Shown here: positions 1-10,665 of the stretch, piece after piece
Layout of the letters: every line of letters begins with the position of its first letter
How positions within the stretch are numbered: the stretch's first letter is position 1
Assembly (NCBI GenBank): GCA_027579435.1
Contig: JANBPK010000807.1
Location: forward strand, 310,001-374,000
Length of the DNA: 64,000 nucleotides
Direction: 5' to 3'
DNA from: Candolleomyces eurysporus
Lineage: Eukaryota; Basidiomycota; Agaricomycetes; Agaricales; Psathyrellaceae
The notes under the pieces: model-generated
What the model was told of the DNA's origin: nothing
The model's database searches: none
The model's input: the letters and a program-made list of their open reading frames with translations, nothing else
Made by a program: the position numbers and the translations under genes

Positions 1-3000
1 AGGCCTTTGGGTCGAAACTGACTACGGAGACATAGGCATGTCTGACTCTTTTAAACCATGTTGTAATACACTAACTTGTGGCTTTTAGTTCAACTTTGGA
101 CCATAGGAAACTATCATTGGTAAACACCCCAAGCGTTACGGCACTATTTCTTGCTTACCTTGTTCATGTCAGGTATCTCAAGCATGAAGTAGTCGCACCG
201 GAAGCTGCACCGGGAAAGCCAGGGCGATTCACATCCATGCAATGGCACCCAGAAGCAACACTGCAACTCATTCTAACAACGGCAGGTACGTGTATCTCCT
301 TCTAAGCTCTCCGATCTAAGAATTGACTACGTCTCTCCAGATTCCATCATCCATCGTCACTATGATTGGGAAACCTTTTCATCTCCTTCCAAACCCCCAC
401 AGGACTCGGGTCTCGTGGCTGTCCTGGATGCTTGTATGTGATCCTCTTATTCATATATCGATTCGCTCAGCTCATCGTCGGTCAATATGAAAAAGCCGGC
501 ATCCTTCTTACACCCTTCCGCACACAAAATGTTCCACCACCGATGTCTTCCCATCAACTCGCGGTCAAGACGGTGTCCCCCGAGTACGCATCTCCATACG
601 AAGCGAAGAACCCTGTTCACGTCGCTTTTTCCGCTGATAATGACGCACTGGCTTGTTTGTGGGAAGATGGGCTAGTCCAGTTGTGGGGCCTTGCTACGCG
701 TCTTGGACCTGGACCCGGGAAAGTCTTGAACCCATCGAAGATCTGGGAAGGAAGAGCCCCTGAGTCTAAAGGTGGGGTGTGGAGGCAGGTGTCTCTGCGT
801 GGCGACACCTCGTCGGGGAATATCTGGTCCCTCGCGGTCCTTGGGAGGGTTCCTTCGTCCGAGAAGGATGTCCTTGAAATTTTGCACCTGGAAGATGGGA
901 AGGTCGCGAGGACTGAATCTTCGGACCTGGCCGCACTCAACTGTCGGATCGTCCAAAATACGTGGCCTGTGTTGTATCAGACGCGGACAGGTGAAGTCAG
1001 GAAACGTAAGTGTACCTTCCCTTTCTCGGGCTTCAACCTGATTGACCTGTAGTTTTAGTGCAGCCCGAGTCTGAACAAACAGAAGATGGCTCCATCCTCG
1101 GGACGTTCCCTGAATTCTGTCTACACACGGAAACAGCCCAAGGCGCGTCCGGCGACACCTTGTTTGTAGGTCTCGCAAAGTCCGGGCGGCTGTTTGTGTT
1201 TGTCCCCGGACAAGACACCCGCATCTTGGCGACGAATGCCAACTCGTTTACGGTCTCTTCGGGCTTTGTCGTGTTCACGACGACCTCGCACGAGTCCAAG
1301 TACGTTCCTATCGCAGATCTCCTGAGCATCCTCTTGTCTACCGCAGAGAATGAGTCGCCAGAGTCCAAGGATGTGCCGGATCAGTGGACTGTGAGGAAGG
1401 TGGAGAGGGGATCGAGGATCGTGGTTGCTGTGCCGAGTACGATGAGTTTGGTGCTTCAGATGCCTAGAGGGAATTTGGAGACGATTAATCCGAGGCCGTT
1501 GGTGATGGAGGTGGTCACGAAAGATCTAAACGAGTAAGAAATCACTCTTCATCAAGCATCTGAGTCCGTGGCTCTGAATAGTTTGCCCTTTTTTTGTAGA
1601 GGCAATTATCGCAAGGCATTCTTCGCATGCCGCAAGCACCGAATCGATCTCAACGTCCTAGTCGACCATGACCAAGAACAATTTTTGGAAAGAGCACCTC
1701 AATTCGTCGAACAAATCCATGAAATAGACCATCTTAATCTATTCCTAACTCTTATCAGGTAGGTCATATCGCTGCTCACAGATTAAAAATCACTGAGAGC
1801 AGGCGTTGATTTTTTCAGCCGTGGCAATCAAGCACCAGAGATTGTCACTAAAATTTGCGATGCCATTCGGATAGAGCTGGAGAAGAAGAACCCGAAGAAA
1901 TACATTAACACCATCCTTACGGCCCATGTGGTGAAGAACCCTCCCGACTACGAGTCTGGGTTGGCAGAGCTACTTAGATTGCGCGGTACGCAGTACCCAC
2001 TTACTCTTTCTTCGAAGGGACGCAAGCCTCATATTTCTTGTTATAGAAACCGATCAATCCCTCGTCGAAGAGGCGGTCAAATATATCATCTTTTTGGTGG
2101 ACGCTGAAAAACTGTTTGATATCGCTCTTGGAATGTACGACTTCTCCCTTGTTCTGATGATAGCCCAGCACGCTCAGAAGGTATGCATCTACGGCTCTTT
2201 ATCCTATTCCCGTTTGTTGTTGACAATACGGATAGGATCCTCGAGAGTACCTCCCATTCCTGAAAGAACTTCGTTCCCTGGAAAAGTACTACCAACGTTT
2301 CCGCATTGACGACCACTTGAAGCGCTACGAGAGTGCGCTTAAAAACTTGAGCCTGGGAGGATCCCAGTATTTCGAGGAGGCGGTAGCTTATATCGAGAGA
2401 TATTCACTCTATGAAGCTGCCCTTTTGATATGGAAGGGTACCGATCAGTACCAAGTATGTCACCGTGACTTTCTCCGTGCGTTCAGCTTATTGACGAAAA
2501 TCCACGATGGTAGACTGTTATGGAGGTCTATGGAGATTGGCTGTATGAGCGGAGAGAGTTGCCGCAAGCCGCTGCGGGTAAGAAATAACCGAATTCATTA
2601 GGTGTATGAATATGGGTCTCATCCCTCTTTTTTAGCATTCCTTGAGGCAGGGAACACCCAGAAAGCAATGGTGGCCTTTGAGAAAAACCTGCAATGGCGG
2701 GAACTATTTGACCTGGCTTTCCTCAACAACACCTCGGAGGAGGAGCTCCAGGATATGGCGTACCGGGTTTCGGGTGAGAGATTTAATTAAGTCCAAATAC
2801 CATTCTTTGCATACGACTGATCCCGATCAACAGAGGATTTGACATCCAAGAAGCGGTATGTAGAGGCCGGTCAAATTCTGTTGGAATACAGGAAAGACGT
2901 AAGAGGAGCAGTCTACGCACTAGTCCAAGGGAACGCCTTCTCCGAAGCTCGCCGTGTTGTACGTCTGTTCAATCACCGCATCTTCTATCACCCTGCTTCA

Positions 3001-3921
3001 TCCTTGTTTCAGGCCAATCTTCACAAACACCCCGAACTGCTCGAAGAAATCGTTCGCCCCGCTTCTTTGGACAGTCGGGCACAGATAGCTGAAGATATTA
3101 ATGAAATGAGAGAACAACTCCGGAAGCAACGGAACAGAATACGCGAGCTCCGGATACGAAAGGTGGAAGAACCAGGTGTGTGATTCGCTAATCGTTGCCT
3201 TTTTTCGACGGCATTTTTATACTGAGGGATGGGTATTCGAAGATGCATTTTATGGAACGGAAGACGTGGCGATGCAAAATATCGACGTCATGACCGATGT
3301 GTCTATGCCTGCGACCGCCTTCACTCGTTACACAGTTGCACCAACTTCGGTGTCCAGATCATCAAAGTCAGTTGTCAACTTGGCAGGGTCTTTACTTCGG
3401 GTATTTGGGCGCTGACATGTCGATCTGTCATTCTATAGGAAGAGTTCACGGTCAAAGAGAAAGGCCGAAAGGAAGGTCAGCTCGGGAAAGAAAGGCACCG
3501 TAGACGAAGAAGAGTACCTGCTCAAGTCGCTAACCAAACTCGTCGACCGATTTGCCGTTACTAGAGGTTAGTGCTCGTCTCTTGGCGGGAATGGCTGCGG
3601 AGCTGAGCCCTTCTCCCGATTTCAGAGGAAGTCAGAAGCTTGCTACCTCATCTGTATCAGTTTGATGGGGAACACCGACGGGAGGGGTTGGGCCTACAAG
3701 CCGACGTCACCGACTTTGAAACGGAACTGAAGGAGGCAATAGAGGAAGTTTGGGCGAGGACGTCGGATGGTGGGGACTCTTCAACTGCAACCGCTGAAGA
3801 CACCTGGGCATCGCGCATGGCCGAGCTGGAGAGAAACAGGCTTATCAACCCGTTGGATAAGATTTCCAAGCCCGACGTGATTCGAGGAGAGAAGTGGAGG
3901 ATAAATTTATACGAGTTTTAG
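1..3921 (+). CDS. ELP1: Elongator complex subunit 1 (ELP1/IKI3), 5'-truncated by the window edge
   Basis: Scaffold subunit of the six-subunit Elongator complex, which makes the 5-carboxymethyl modifications of wobble uridine in cytoplasmic tRNAs. The visible part starts in the N-terminal WD40 region: exons at about 89-119 and 173-284 splice to give VQLWTIGNYHWYLKHE and the downstream HRHYDWET segment typical of the family. The hallmark stretch RIDLNVLVDHDQEQFLE lies near 1643-1690. The TPR-like helical part follows, then the basic patch KSSRSKRKAERK near 3438-3475, which matches the tRNA-binding and dimerisation C-terminus. It ends in KWRINLYEF and TAG. At least a dozen short introns interrupt it. 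The true start and first propeller lie upstream of the window; whether bases 1-10 are exon is unclear. Family identity is firm; individual exon limits were judged by eye. Confidence 0.95.
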
Positions 3922-4552
3922 TCAGTGATCAGCATGACGACGGGGATGAGCGCTCAGCGCTCAACGGTTGTGTTGGTGAGTCTAATATTAATCATACTAT
4001 TTTTCGTGTACCGGCGATTAGTCGTTACCTACCGAATGATACGTATCTGACTGCTGTAGATCTTTCCCTTGAGGCGGACATAGGACTGAGATGTCAATGT
4101 GCATAGCGGATCCACATGGTGCCCTCACGAGCACATTATGGTCAATGTCAAGCAGAGCATTGCTCAGTGCTGTGAGCCGAGACGAGCTGAAACACCCATT
4201 TAAGCCTTCGGGCTCCATATCAGGCGGACCTTGCTAACCATCTTGATTTGATATCTAATAACTACAAACGAGATTTCCGACGGACTGGAAAGGGTCGACC
4301 GTCATTTCTATCCCGTTTCTACATCATTTCGCTTGGCACACGACTCACTCCTCCTCCTCACCGTCGTCAACAGTCTCCCCCCAGCAAAACGCACAGTGCT
4401 TTCGGTACACATTAGTAGCCGTAGAATTGGTTCCGCTCCGACGACCGCGACACGCGCGTGCTGAGAACATATCATCAAGATTCGAGATCTACATACATAT
4501 AGGTCTGCAGCGCCCTTGACAACGCTTCGCGCCCTATTCCGACGACACCACT
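3922..4552. other. Intergenic, ELP1 3' end to F-BAR gene 5' region
   Basis: About 630 bases with no supportable gene. The last 230 bases are pyrimidine-rich on the plus strand, with CTCCTCCTCACC-type runs around 4340-4390, as is common in fungal core promoters and 5' leaders. They probably belong to the F-BAR gene. No RNA gene was recognised. Confidence 0.5.
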
Positions 4553-6420
4553 ATGAGCGGCCGGACGCAGCAGCAGTCGAGCTCTCTCTCTCGCTATACG
4601 TCTGGACGAGGGGGATCAGACCCATTCAACGGATCGCAGTCGAGGGATTTCTGTAATTCGTTCTGGGGATCGGGAGATGATGGTCCGAATATCCTCTTCA
4701 AGAGGATGCGCAATGCCTCGAAGACGACCGACGAGCTGGTGAACTTTTGGAATGAGAGGTAAGAGCGGCGGCGCTCTCGATCCCGCCCCTCCCCTTGGTT
4801 ATACAGCCGATCGACAGACCTGACTGACCCCTCCTCGCTCTTTGCGCCTAGGTCCATCATCGAGGAAGAGTATGCTTTGAAGCTCGCAAAGCTGGCGAAG
4901 GCACCCATCGGCGGTGAAGAGATAGGGTGAGTCCATTCTCTGCTTCCATTCCCCCTGACCGCCGTTCCCTTGGGTCTTCAATAATGTTGGTTTAATGCGG
5001 AAGTGCTCATGACGCCCGCTGTTGACTGTTTTCAGGGAATTAAAGACGAGTCTTGACACGCTCAGATTGGAGACCGAGAAGCAGGCAGAAACGCATTTAG
5101 AGTTGGCCCGGCAAATCCGAGACGAGCTGGAGACGCCTACAGCCCAGTTCCACGCGAAGCAGGTGGCACATCGCAGGAATCAGCAGTCGGCGCTAGAGAA
5201 GAAACATAAGAACAAACAGACGCAGGAGGCGTATGTGCAGAAGGCTAGGGAAAAGTATGAGAGTGATTGCGAGAGGATCAACTCGTACACCCAGCAGGCG
5301 AGCTATATGGCAGGGAAGGATCTAGAGAGGACGAATATGAAGCTTCTACGGGCACGGCAGACGGTACAGGCTAACGAGAAGGATTTGGCAAACTTCACCA
5401 GGGCTCTCTTCGATCTGCTCCCCGAATGGGAGGCGGAGTGGAAAAACTTTTGCGATTCATGCCAGGATCTGGAGGAAGAGAGGCTGGATTTCATGAAGGA
5501 TATCCTATGGGCTTACGCCAACGATATCTCGACTATTTGCGTGGCAGACGATCAGGTACGAGCGCAAAGTTAATACCTTGATTGTGGTACTCATTTATTC
5601 TCTTCTGCTCTTCGTAGTCTTGTGAGCGTGTGCGAACCGCCTTGGATAACCTGGACCCCCTCACCGATGTGGAGAACTTTGTCAACGACTACGGAACAGG
5701 AAACTCGATTCACCAACCAGCGGAATTCGTCCCATTCATTGAAGGGGCTCCTGCTCCGTCTGGATCGGGCAGGGTTCGGCAAGCCAAGTTCGTCCGAATG
5801 TCTGTGCGCCCGAACACCTACAGTCAGGACCCTCTGCAAGATGTCCCTCCAGTAACAAACGGGGTCTCCCAGCCGCAAATACAGCAGCAGCAACCGGTCC
5901 AGACAACCAATGGATCGACCAACCCCTCCACCAATGGACATGCTTCATCTGGATCTTCTGCAGGAAGCCATATACAGCATACCCAACCCGCAGTCACAGC
6001 TCCGCCCTCTAATCCCCCACCTCCCGCACCGACCACAACGCCCAATCCTAGAAATCGTCAATCGGGTCCATTGCCTGTTATTCCTGGCGGTTTCAGGTCC
6101 TCAAGTCCGCCACCACCTATGCCTCAAATGCCACAGCAGCACCAACCCCAGACCGACGCGGGCGGAGGCAACCAGGTACTATTCTATGGTACGTACTCGG
6201 CAGGTTTCAAGTCCTCAAATACTTTACTAACAGTCTTCTAGTGAAAGCGCTATATGATTATACTGCGACGATAGACGAAGAGTTCGACTTCCAGACCGGC
6301 GACGTCATTGCTGTGACGGCAACACCGGACGATGGGTGGTGGAGTGGTGAACTGCTGGACGAGGAAAGAAGAGTACCCGGGAGACATGTTTTCCCTAGTA
6401 ATTTCGTATGCCTATTCTGA
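4553..6420 (+). CDS. F-BAR and SH3 protein of the Cdc15/Imp2 (PCH) family
   Basis: Membrane-bending scaffold that organises the contractile ring and septum during cytokinesis. The start is ATG at 4553. FCH/F-BAR features begin at once: DFCNSFWGSGDDGPNILFKR, then NFWNERSIIEEEYALKLAKLAK across an intron, then a long coiled coil up to about residue 270 (DFMKDILWAYANDIST). A low-complexity Gln/Pro/Ser linker of about 150 residues follows. The C-terminal SH3 domain reads VKALYDYTATIDEEFDFQTG with the DDGWWSGEL tryptophan pair and HVFPSNFV end. At least four introns are visible; the last one, ending near 6240, joins FY to VKALYDY. Known family members bind formins and membrane phosphoinositides. 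The C-terminus is ambiguous: read straight it ends VCLF at 6420, but a GTATGC donor at 6406 could instead splice to 6600 and add about ten other residues. Confidence 0.92.
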
Positions 6421-7049
6421 TCTTGGATTCTGTCATGATGGGAGGAAGCTGGGTAGGCATCTCTAGCCGCGTGGTGTGCTTCTGTTTTTCTTTCTTCGGG
6501 AGATACTAGGATTGTCGTTGCTTGGACATCGGAGTGTTTGTACTTTCTCGAGCCTTTNCTGTTTTTGTATGTGATTTTATTACTTTACCCTCTTACAGGT
6601 GCACACCATTCGTGTCAGTAGTATGCCCTTATAACCAAAAGATGCACCGTCTATTCTCCGGTCTCGGAAGCACGCTGAAACCGTCGTTGCAGACGCTGTC
6701 CATCAAGTTTGCCGTCATGACGGCGCCTTTAGAAGCCCTGCATGCAGATGAAATGACCGGAAATAGGGAAATGAAGTTGAGGGATGTTTTTAAGAAGGCT
6801 TGTGCATTTACGTCTTTGAACGCTCCTGTTGGACGCCAATTGTGCCTGGCTCGCTACCCTCTTGCCCGCGTTGATGGCGGTGGCAACGACTATGACAGTG
6901 ACGACCCTTTTGTAGGCGACGACAGTTTTATATCACGACCCACCACCACGCATCCCCATATCCTCCTTATGTTTGTTTTCTCCGTCTTCGTCCTGAATCA
7001 CCGCCGCATCACTGCTTGAGCTGCCTCGAGGCAACTTATCCATCAGACC
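6421..7049. other. Intergenic, 3' of F-BAR gene and 5' of next gene
   Basis: About 630 bases with one N at 6558. An open plus-strand stretch (6522-7019) has no recognisable domain and no family resemblance. It most likely reflects untranslated sequence of the flanking genes, or an alternative 3' exon of the F-BAR gene beginning at 6600. Confidence 0.45.
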
Positions 7050-8558
7050 ATGACCTCCACGACCACACTTGTCAAGACGAGCACACGCCGGCGGCGACAG
7101 TCGACCCATGGGATGGGCCACGAGGCAAATGTTAGCCCGCGCCGTGGGTCGACGCTGGCTGCTGCCATGGAAAACGACGCGACCGTTGCTTCCCATAGAC
7201 ATTACTATTCCCCCTTTTCCGGATCAGACAGGTACTCTCGCCCCTCATTTTCAATAGAAAGTGGGTGGGCGGTGGAGGGGTTTGATGGGAAGTTGACATA
7301 TGTGGGACGAGGAGGTCCTATTATTGCGGAAGCTAGTGACGACGACGAAGAAGAAGAGGAAGACAATGACTTCAACGACCAATACGACATCTACGACGAC
7401 GACGAACATGACAATAACGAAGGCACTAACGACGCCGACAATTACTACTCTTACGATGTTACGCAAAGCAACAAGAACACCACGCGCTTGCCGAGTTTAT
7501 CAGAGAAGAAAGGACCCGGGCGGAGAAACACTTTTGGAATCCCAATCTCTCCTCCTACCTCACCACCACCACCACCACTGCCACCACTATGTCCGCCCGA
7601 CCAAAATAGAGCTTTGCGACAGCAGCCCTCGCCATTCCTTTCAAGTCCTTCGCAAATAGAAAAACATTTGGCGCCGACCACGACTCAGATGCGTCCTGCA
7701 GTACCACCGCCAGGACGGTCGAGTTCGCCTCAATCGCAGCCAAGCCTAGACAGTGTAACCGAAATCGCCTTGCTTGAGGATAACCTCAACCTACTCAGAA
7801 CTGTAATCGAGGACCTCCGCATCATGTGTACTGTCAGTTTTCTCCGTTCCAAACATATACTGCTGTCTAATCTGCAACGTGTTGTTCGAATTGTACAGTG
7901 GTTCTTCGCGCAATCTCCGATGGATGCATATTCAGACCACATTGAAGCATGCCAAGCGATCGAAGAGTCCGTGAACGTGGTGTTGGACGCGTTGACCAGA
8001 AGGCGGAAGCTGGGAGAGGAGGAGTGGAGTGTGCGGTCGCCGGAGTGGCACGTCAAGTACTCCAGCCGCATGTATTCCCTGAACAGGTACGTTGGTTGGT
8101 TTCTTTTTTGCGTTAGGCGCTCAAACTCAGGTCTCGTTTCAAACGACGCAGGACGCTCTTCCGGCTGTTACGCATCAGACAGACCATCGAGGAGCGCGTT
8201 TTAAAGCCACACCAGATTGCTAGAGTTTTGAAAAAGCTTGAAGACCATCATACGAAGATGGCGGACCTGGCCAAAAAGCTCCAGGTGAGTGCTTCCATGG
8301 GCGTCTTTGGAGGAACCTGGGGTTGAGTTCTTTTGCATCGTGTCTTTACGCGACTCTTAGGCAAGCTTTGACAGACTAGGGCAAAGACACATTCATTTCT
8401 TGCTAACAAAAGCGTACAACGAAGCACGTCAAAAGGCAAACACTAGGCAGCTGGACCACACATCCTTTGAGACTCAGTGGTATGAAGATAAAGCTATGCG
8501 AGAAGATTTGCGAAGAGAATTCTATGAATATCGGACTAGACAGGGCGCCGTGCGCTAA
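7050..8558 (+). CDS. Uncharacterised protein with acidic tract and helical C-terminus
   Basis: I do not recognise this family. The model is ATG 7050 with exons 7050-8086, 8152-8284 and 8361-8558, giving 455 residues and a clean TAA. The N-terminal 90 residues are basic and Ser/Thr-rich. Residues about 95-130 are almost entirely Asp/Glu/Asn/Tyr, encoded by GAC/GAA runs. A Pro-rich linker follows (PPTSPPPPPLPPL). From about residue 240 onward the protein looks fully helical and charged (EIALLEDNLNLLRTVIEDL, then RQTIEERVLKPHQIARVLKK), ending in GAVR. Regularly spaced Leu/Ile suggest a coiled-coil or helical-bundle interaction region. A 66-base stretch at 7833-7898 has intron-like ends (GTCAGT to TACAG) and is divisible by three, so those 22 residues may be spliced out. 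It sits between a cytokinesis gene and a spliceosome gene, which gives no clear functional hint. Confidence 0.7.
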
Positions 8559-9162
8559 CGAACGCTCATCCTTCCATCTATCCTCCCGCTAATCCTTTCC
8601 TCACCCTTCTTTCTAATATCTCGGAACTCTGCAAACACACCCGACTATCCTTTCTTTCACCTTTCTATTATATTTTTTCTTGGATTCTATTTCTTGATAT
8701 CTATTATGACCCTCTGATGACGACCCCCAGCATAGTAGTTTCGCATGCTACCGTAGTAGGCACATTTTTTTTTTGGTCTGACCGTCATAGTCTCGCGCAT
8801 TGTATAGTACTTGCAGTCTATTTTTTGACGCGGTGCGTCGCCCGTAGTAATTACTATGGACATCTGTACTTGTATAATGAATATAATTGACTCCAAACGG
8901 GCGCAGCGCTCAGTTGGTTCATTTCTTGAAAAAGGCAAATTTCTGGATTTTCGTCGGACGCGTCGCGACGCGGTCATGTCGTTCATCACGTGTATCTCGT
9001 CACTTTGAAAAATATGAATTTTTAGCTGGAAAATAAATAAATAAATGGATTACTGCTAACATACAATCCTGGTCAGTGACCACGATACTTCATTCAGCCT
9101 TCAATACCGTTACGCCAACTCCCTTCCTCTTGGTTGTCCCGCCCCTTGAATAACGAACAAAA
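8559..9162. other. Intergenic region upstream of CWC15
   Basis: About 600 bases without a gene. It contains a T-rich run near 8765, a GC-rich palindrome GCGTCGCGACGC at 8960-8971 with an overlapping ACGCGT hexamer at 8958-8963, and a short AAAT tetranucleotide repeat around 9029-9045. Probably the 3' UTR of the upstream gene plus the CWC15 promoter. Confidence 0.5.
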
Positions 9163-10401
9163 ATGTCTACAGCTCACAGACCGACATGGGACCCAGCACA
9201 GGCAAAAGACTCGAAAGCCGGGTCGAGGCAATACTCGGTGCGGGACATGGCCGCGCACACTAAGCTGAAATTCCGGTACGTCCAAACCAACCATCATGAA
9301 TGAAGAACTCATAGCTCACAAAACGATATGGCTTTCCAAATTATCTCGCGTAACGATTGGTTAACTTTCGACGCCCTATAATCAACCTAACATTTACACC
9401 TCGACAACGGACAATAGTCAAGTGGGTCAAACCTCCGTAACTGAAGTTAGACAGCGCGACCTCCGCGCTGAACTTCTGGCAGCTGAGCGGGAAGCTCAGA
9501 ACAAGAAACGAAAGGCGGAGGGAAAGCCTCCATTACCCGAAGAAGGGTCTTCAAAACCTATTGCAGCCATCGAAAATGGCGCAGCATCGGACGAGGCGAA
9601 CAAGCGGAGAAAGTTGTTGCAGGAGGCACTGGAGTTGGATAAGGATGATGATAGCGACGAGGAGGATGAAGATGAGGGGAAGGGAAAGGGAAAGAAGAAG
9701 GCTGCTGCCGGAGATGAGGACGAAGATGAAGACGAAGACGAGAGGTTAGTGTTGCATAACTCTGGTGTCTTCGACGAACGAATGTCAGCTAACCCTTCAT
9801 CTGTTCTCTCTATATCAACAGTGAAGAGGAAGACTCGGACGAGGAAGACGAGACAGCCGAGCTCATGCGCGAGTTGGAGAAGATCAAGCGAGAAAGGGCA
9901 GAGGAAAAGGCCAGGCAGGAGAGAGAACAATCGGAGTCTAATGCAGTACAGAGGGAAGCAGAGATTGCAACGGCCAATCCGTTGTTGAACCTCGCAGCAG
10001 CACTTGGGCAGTCACCCGATGGTCTCAATACGACAGCTCCTGGCTCTTTCCAAGTGAAGAGACGGTGGGACGACGGTCAGTCTCTCCCCTTCCTCTTTCG
10101 GTCTCTGTACCTCCGAGCGTTGCTCATTGGTTTGGTGCAGATTTGATCTTCAAGAACCAGGCCGCGAATATGAATAATAACAAAGGCCAAGGACAATTTG
10201 TCAACGATCTTCTTCGGACGGAATTCCACAAGTACGTTCTCCTTTCCTTTCGGCTTTTCTTACCTCCAATACTAATCCTTCACTCCTTGTTTCTATAGAA
10301 AATTCATGTCAAAGTTCATCAAAGTAAGATTTTCTTCGCTTCATCATCTTATCTTCTTCTATATCCGCTGACTTATCTCATCCTGTTCATTCTAATAGTA
10401 A
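9163..10401 (+). CDS. CWC15: Spliceosome component Cwc15 (Cwf15, CWC15 family)
   Basis: Prp19-complex-associated subunit of the activated spliceosome, nuclear. The start ATG at 9163 gives MSTAHRPTWDPAQAKDSKAG followed by QYSVRDMAAHTKLKFR, the invariant N-terminus of the family (it threads through the spliceosome core). After a short intron comes the QVGQTSVTEVRQRDLRAEL helix, then a long Asp/Glu/Lys low-complexity middle and the ELMRELEKIKRERAEEKARQ helix. The conserved end carries NPLLN, FQVKRRWDDD, LIFKNQA and FVNDLLRTEFHKKFMSKFIK. The last intron (donor right after FIK near 10323, acceptor at 10397-10398) places only the TAA stop in the final exon. Reading through that donor would instead add about 14 unrelated residues. 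Length is close to fungal orthologues. The acidic tract is longer than in animals. Confidence 0.95.
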
Positions 10402-10665
10402 CCTTGTCATTGTGGCGAGATACCCGACTGCTTCGACTTCCGTCATAATCTCCTCTTCACATTCATATTAACACCCAAAGGAGACTGTCTGCGTTGTATC
10501 TATTCATCCCTAATCGACATGACGCACCGAAGTATCCTGATAGTCTTTCCATTCCAACGAATTGGGGATATGCGAGTCGGAACACCTTCCCCGTTAACTG
10601 GTCGTTCACCCTCCCATCCCTATCGAATCCCATGATCAAATAATCCATTCATTCGTGAATTGAAT
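10402..10665. other. Short convergent 3' region, CWC15 and PUS9
   Basis: About 260 bases between two convergent stop codons. No gene or structured element is seen; presumably two facing 3' UTRs. Confidence 0.4.

Noticed and set aside
6522..7019. Plus-strand open frame of 165 codons
   Set aside because: Contains an N, lacks any recognisable motif and sits in probable UTR sequence; the initiator context is also poor.
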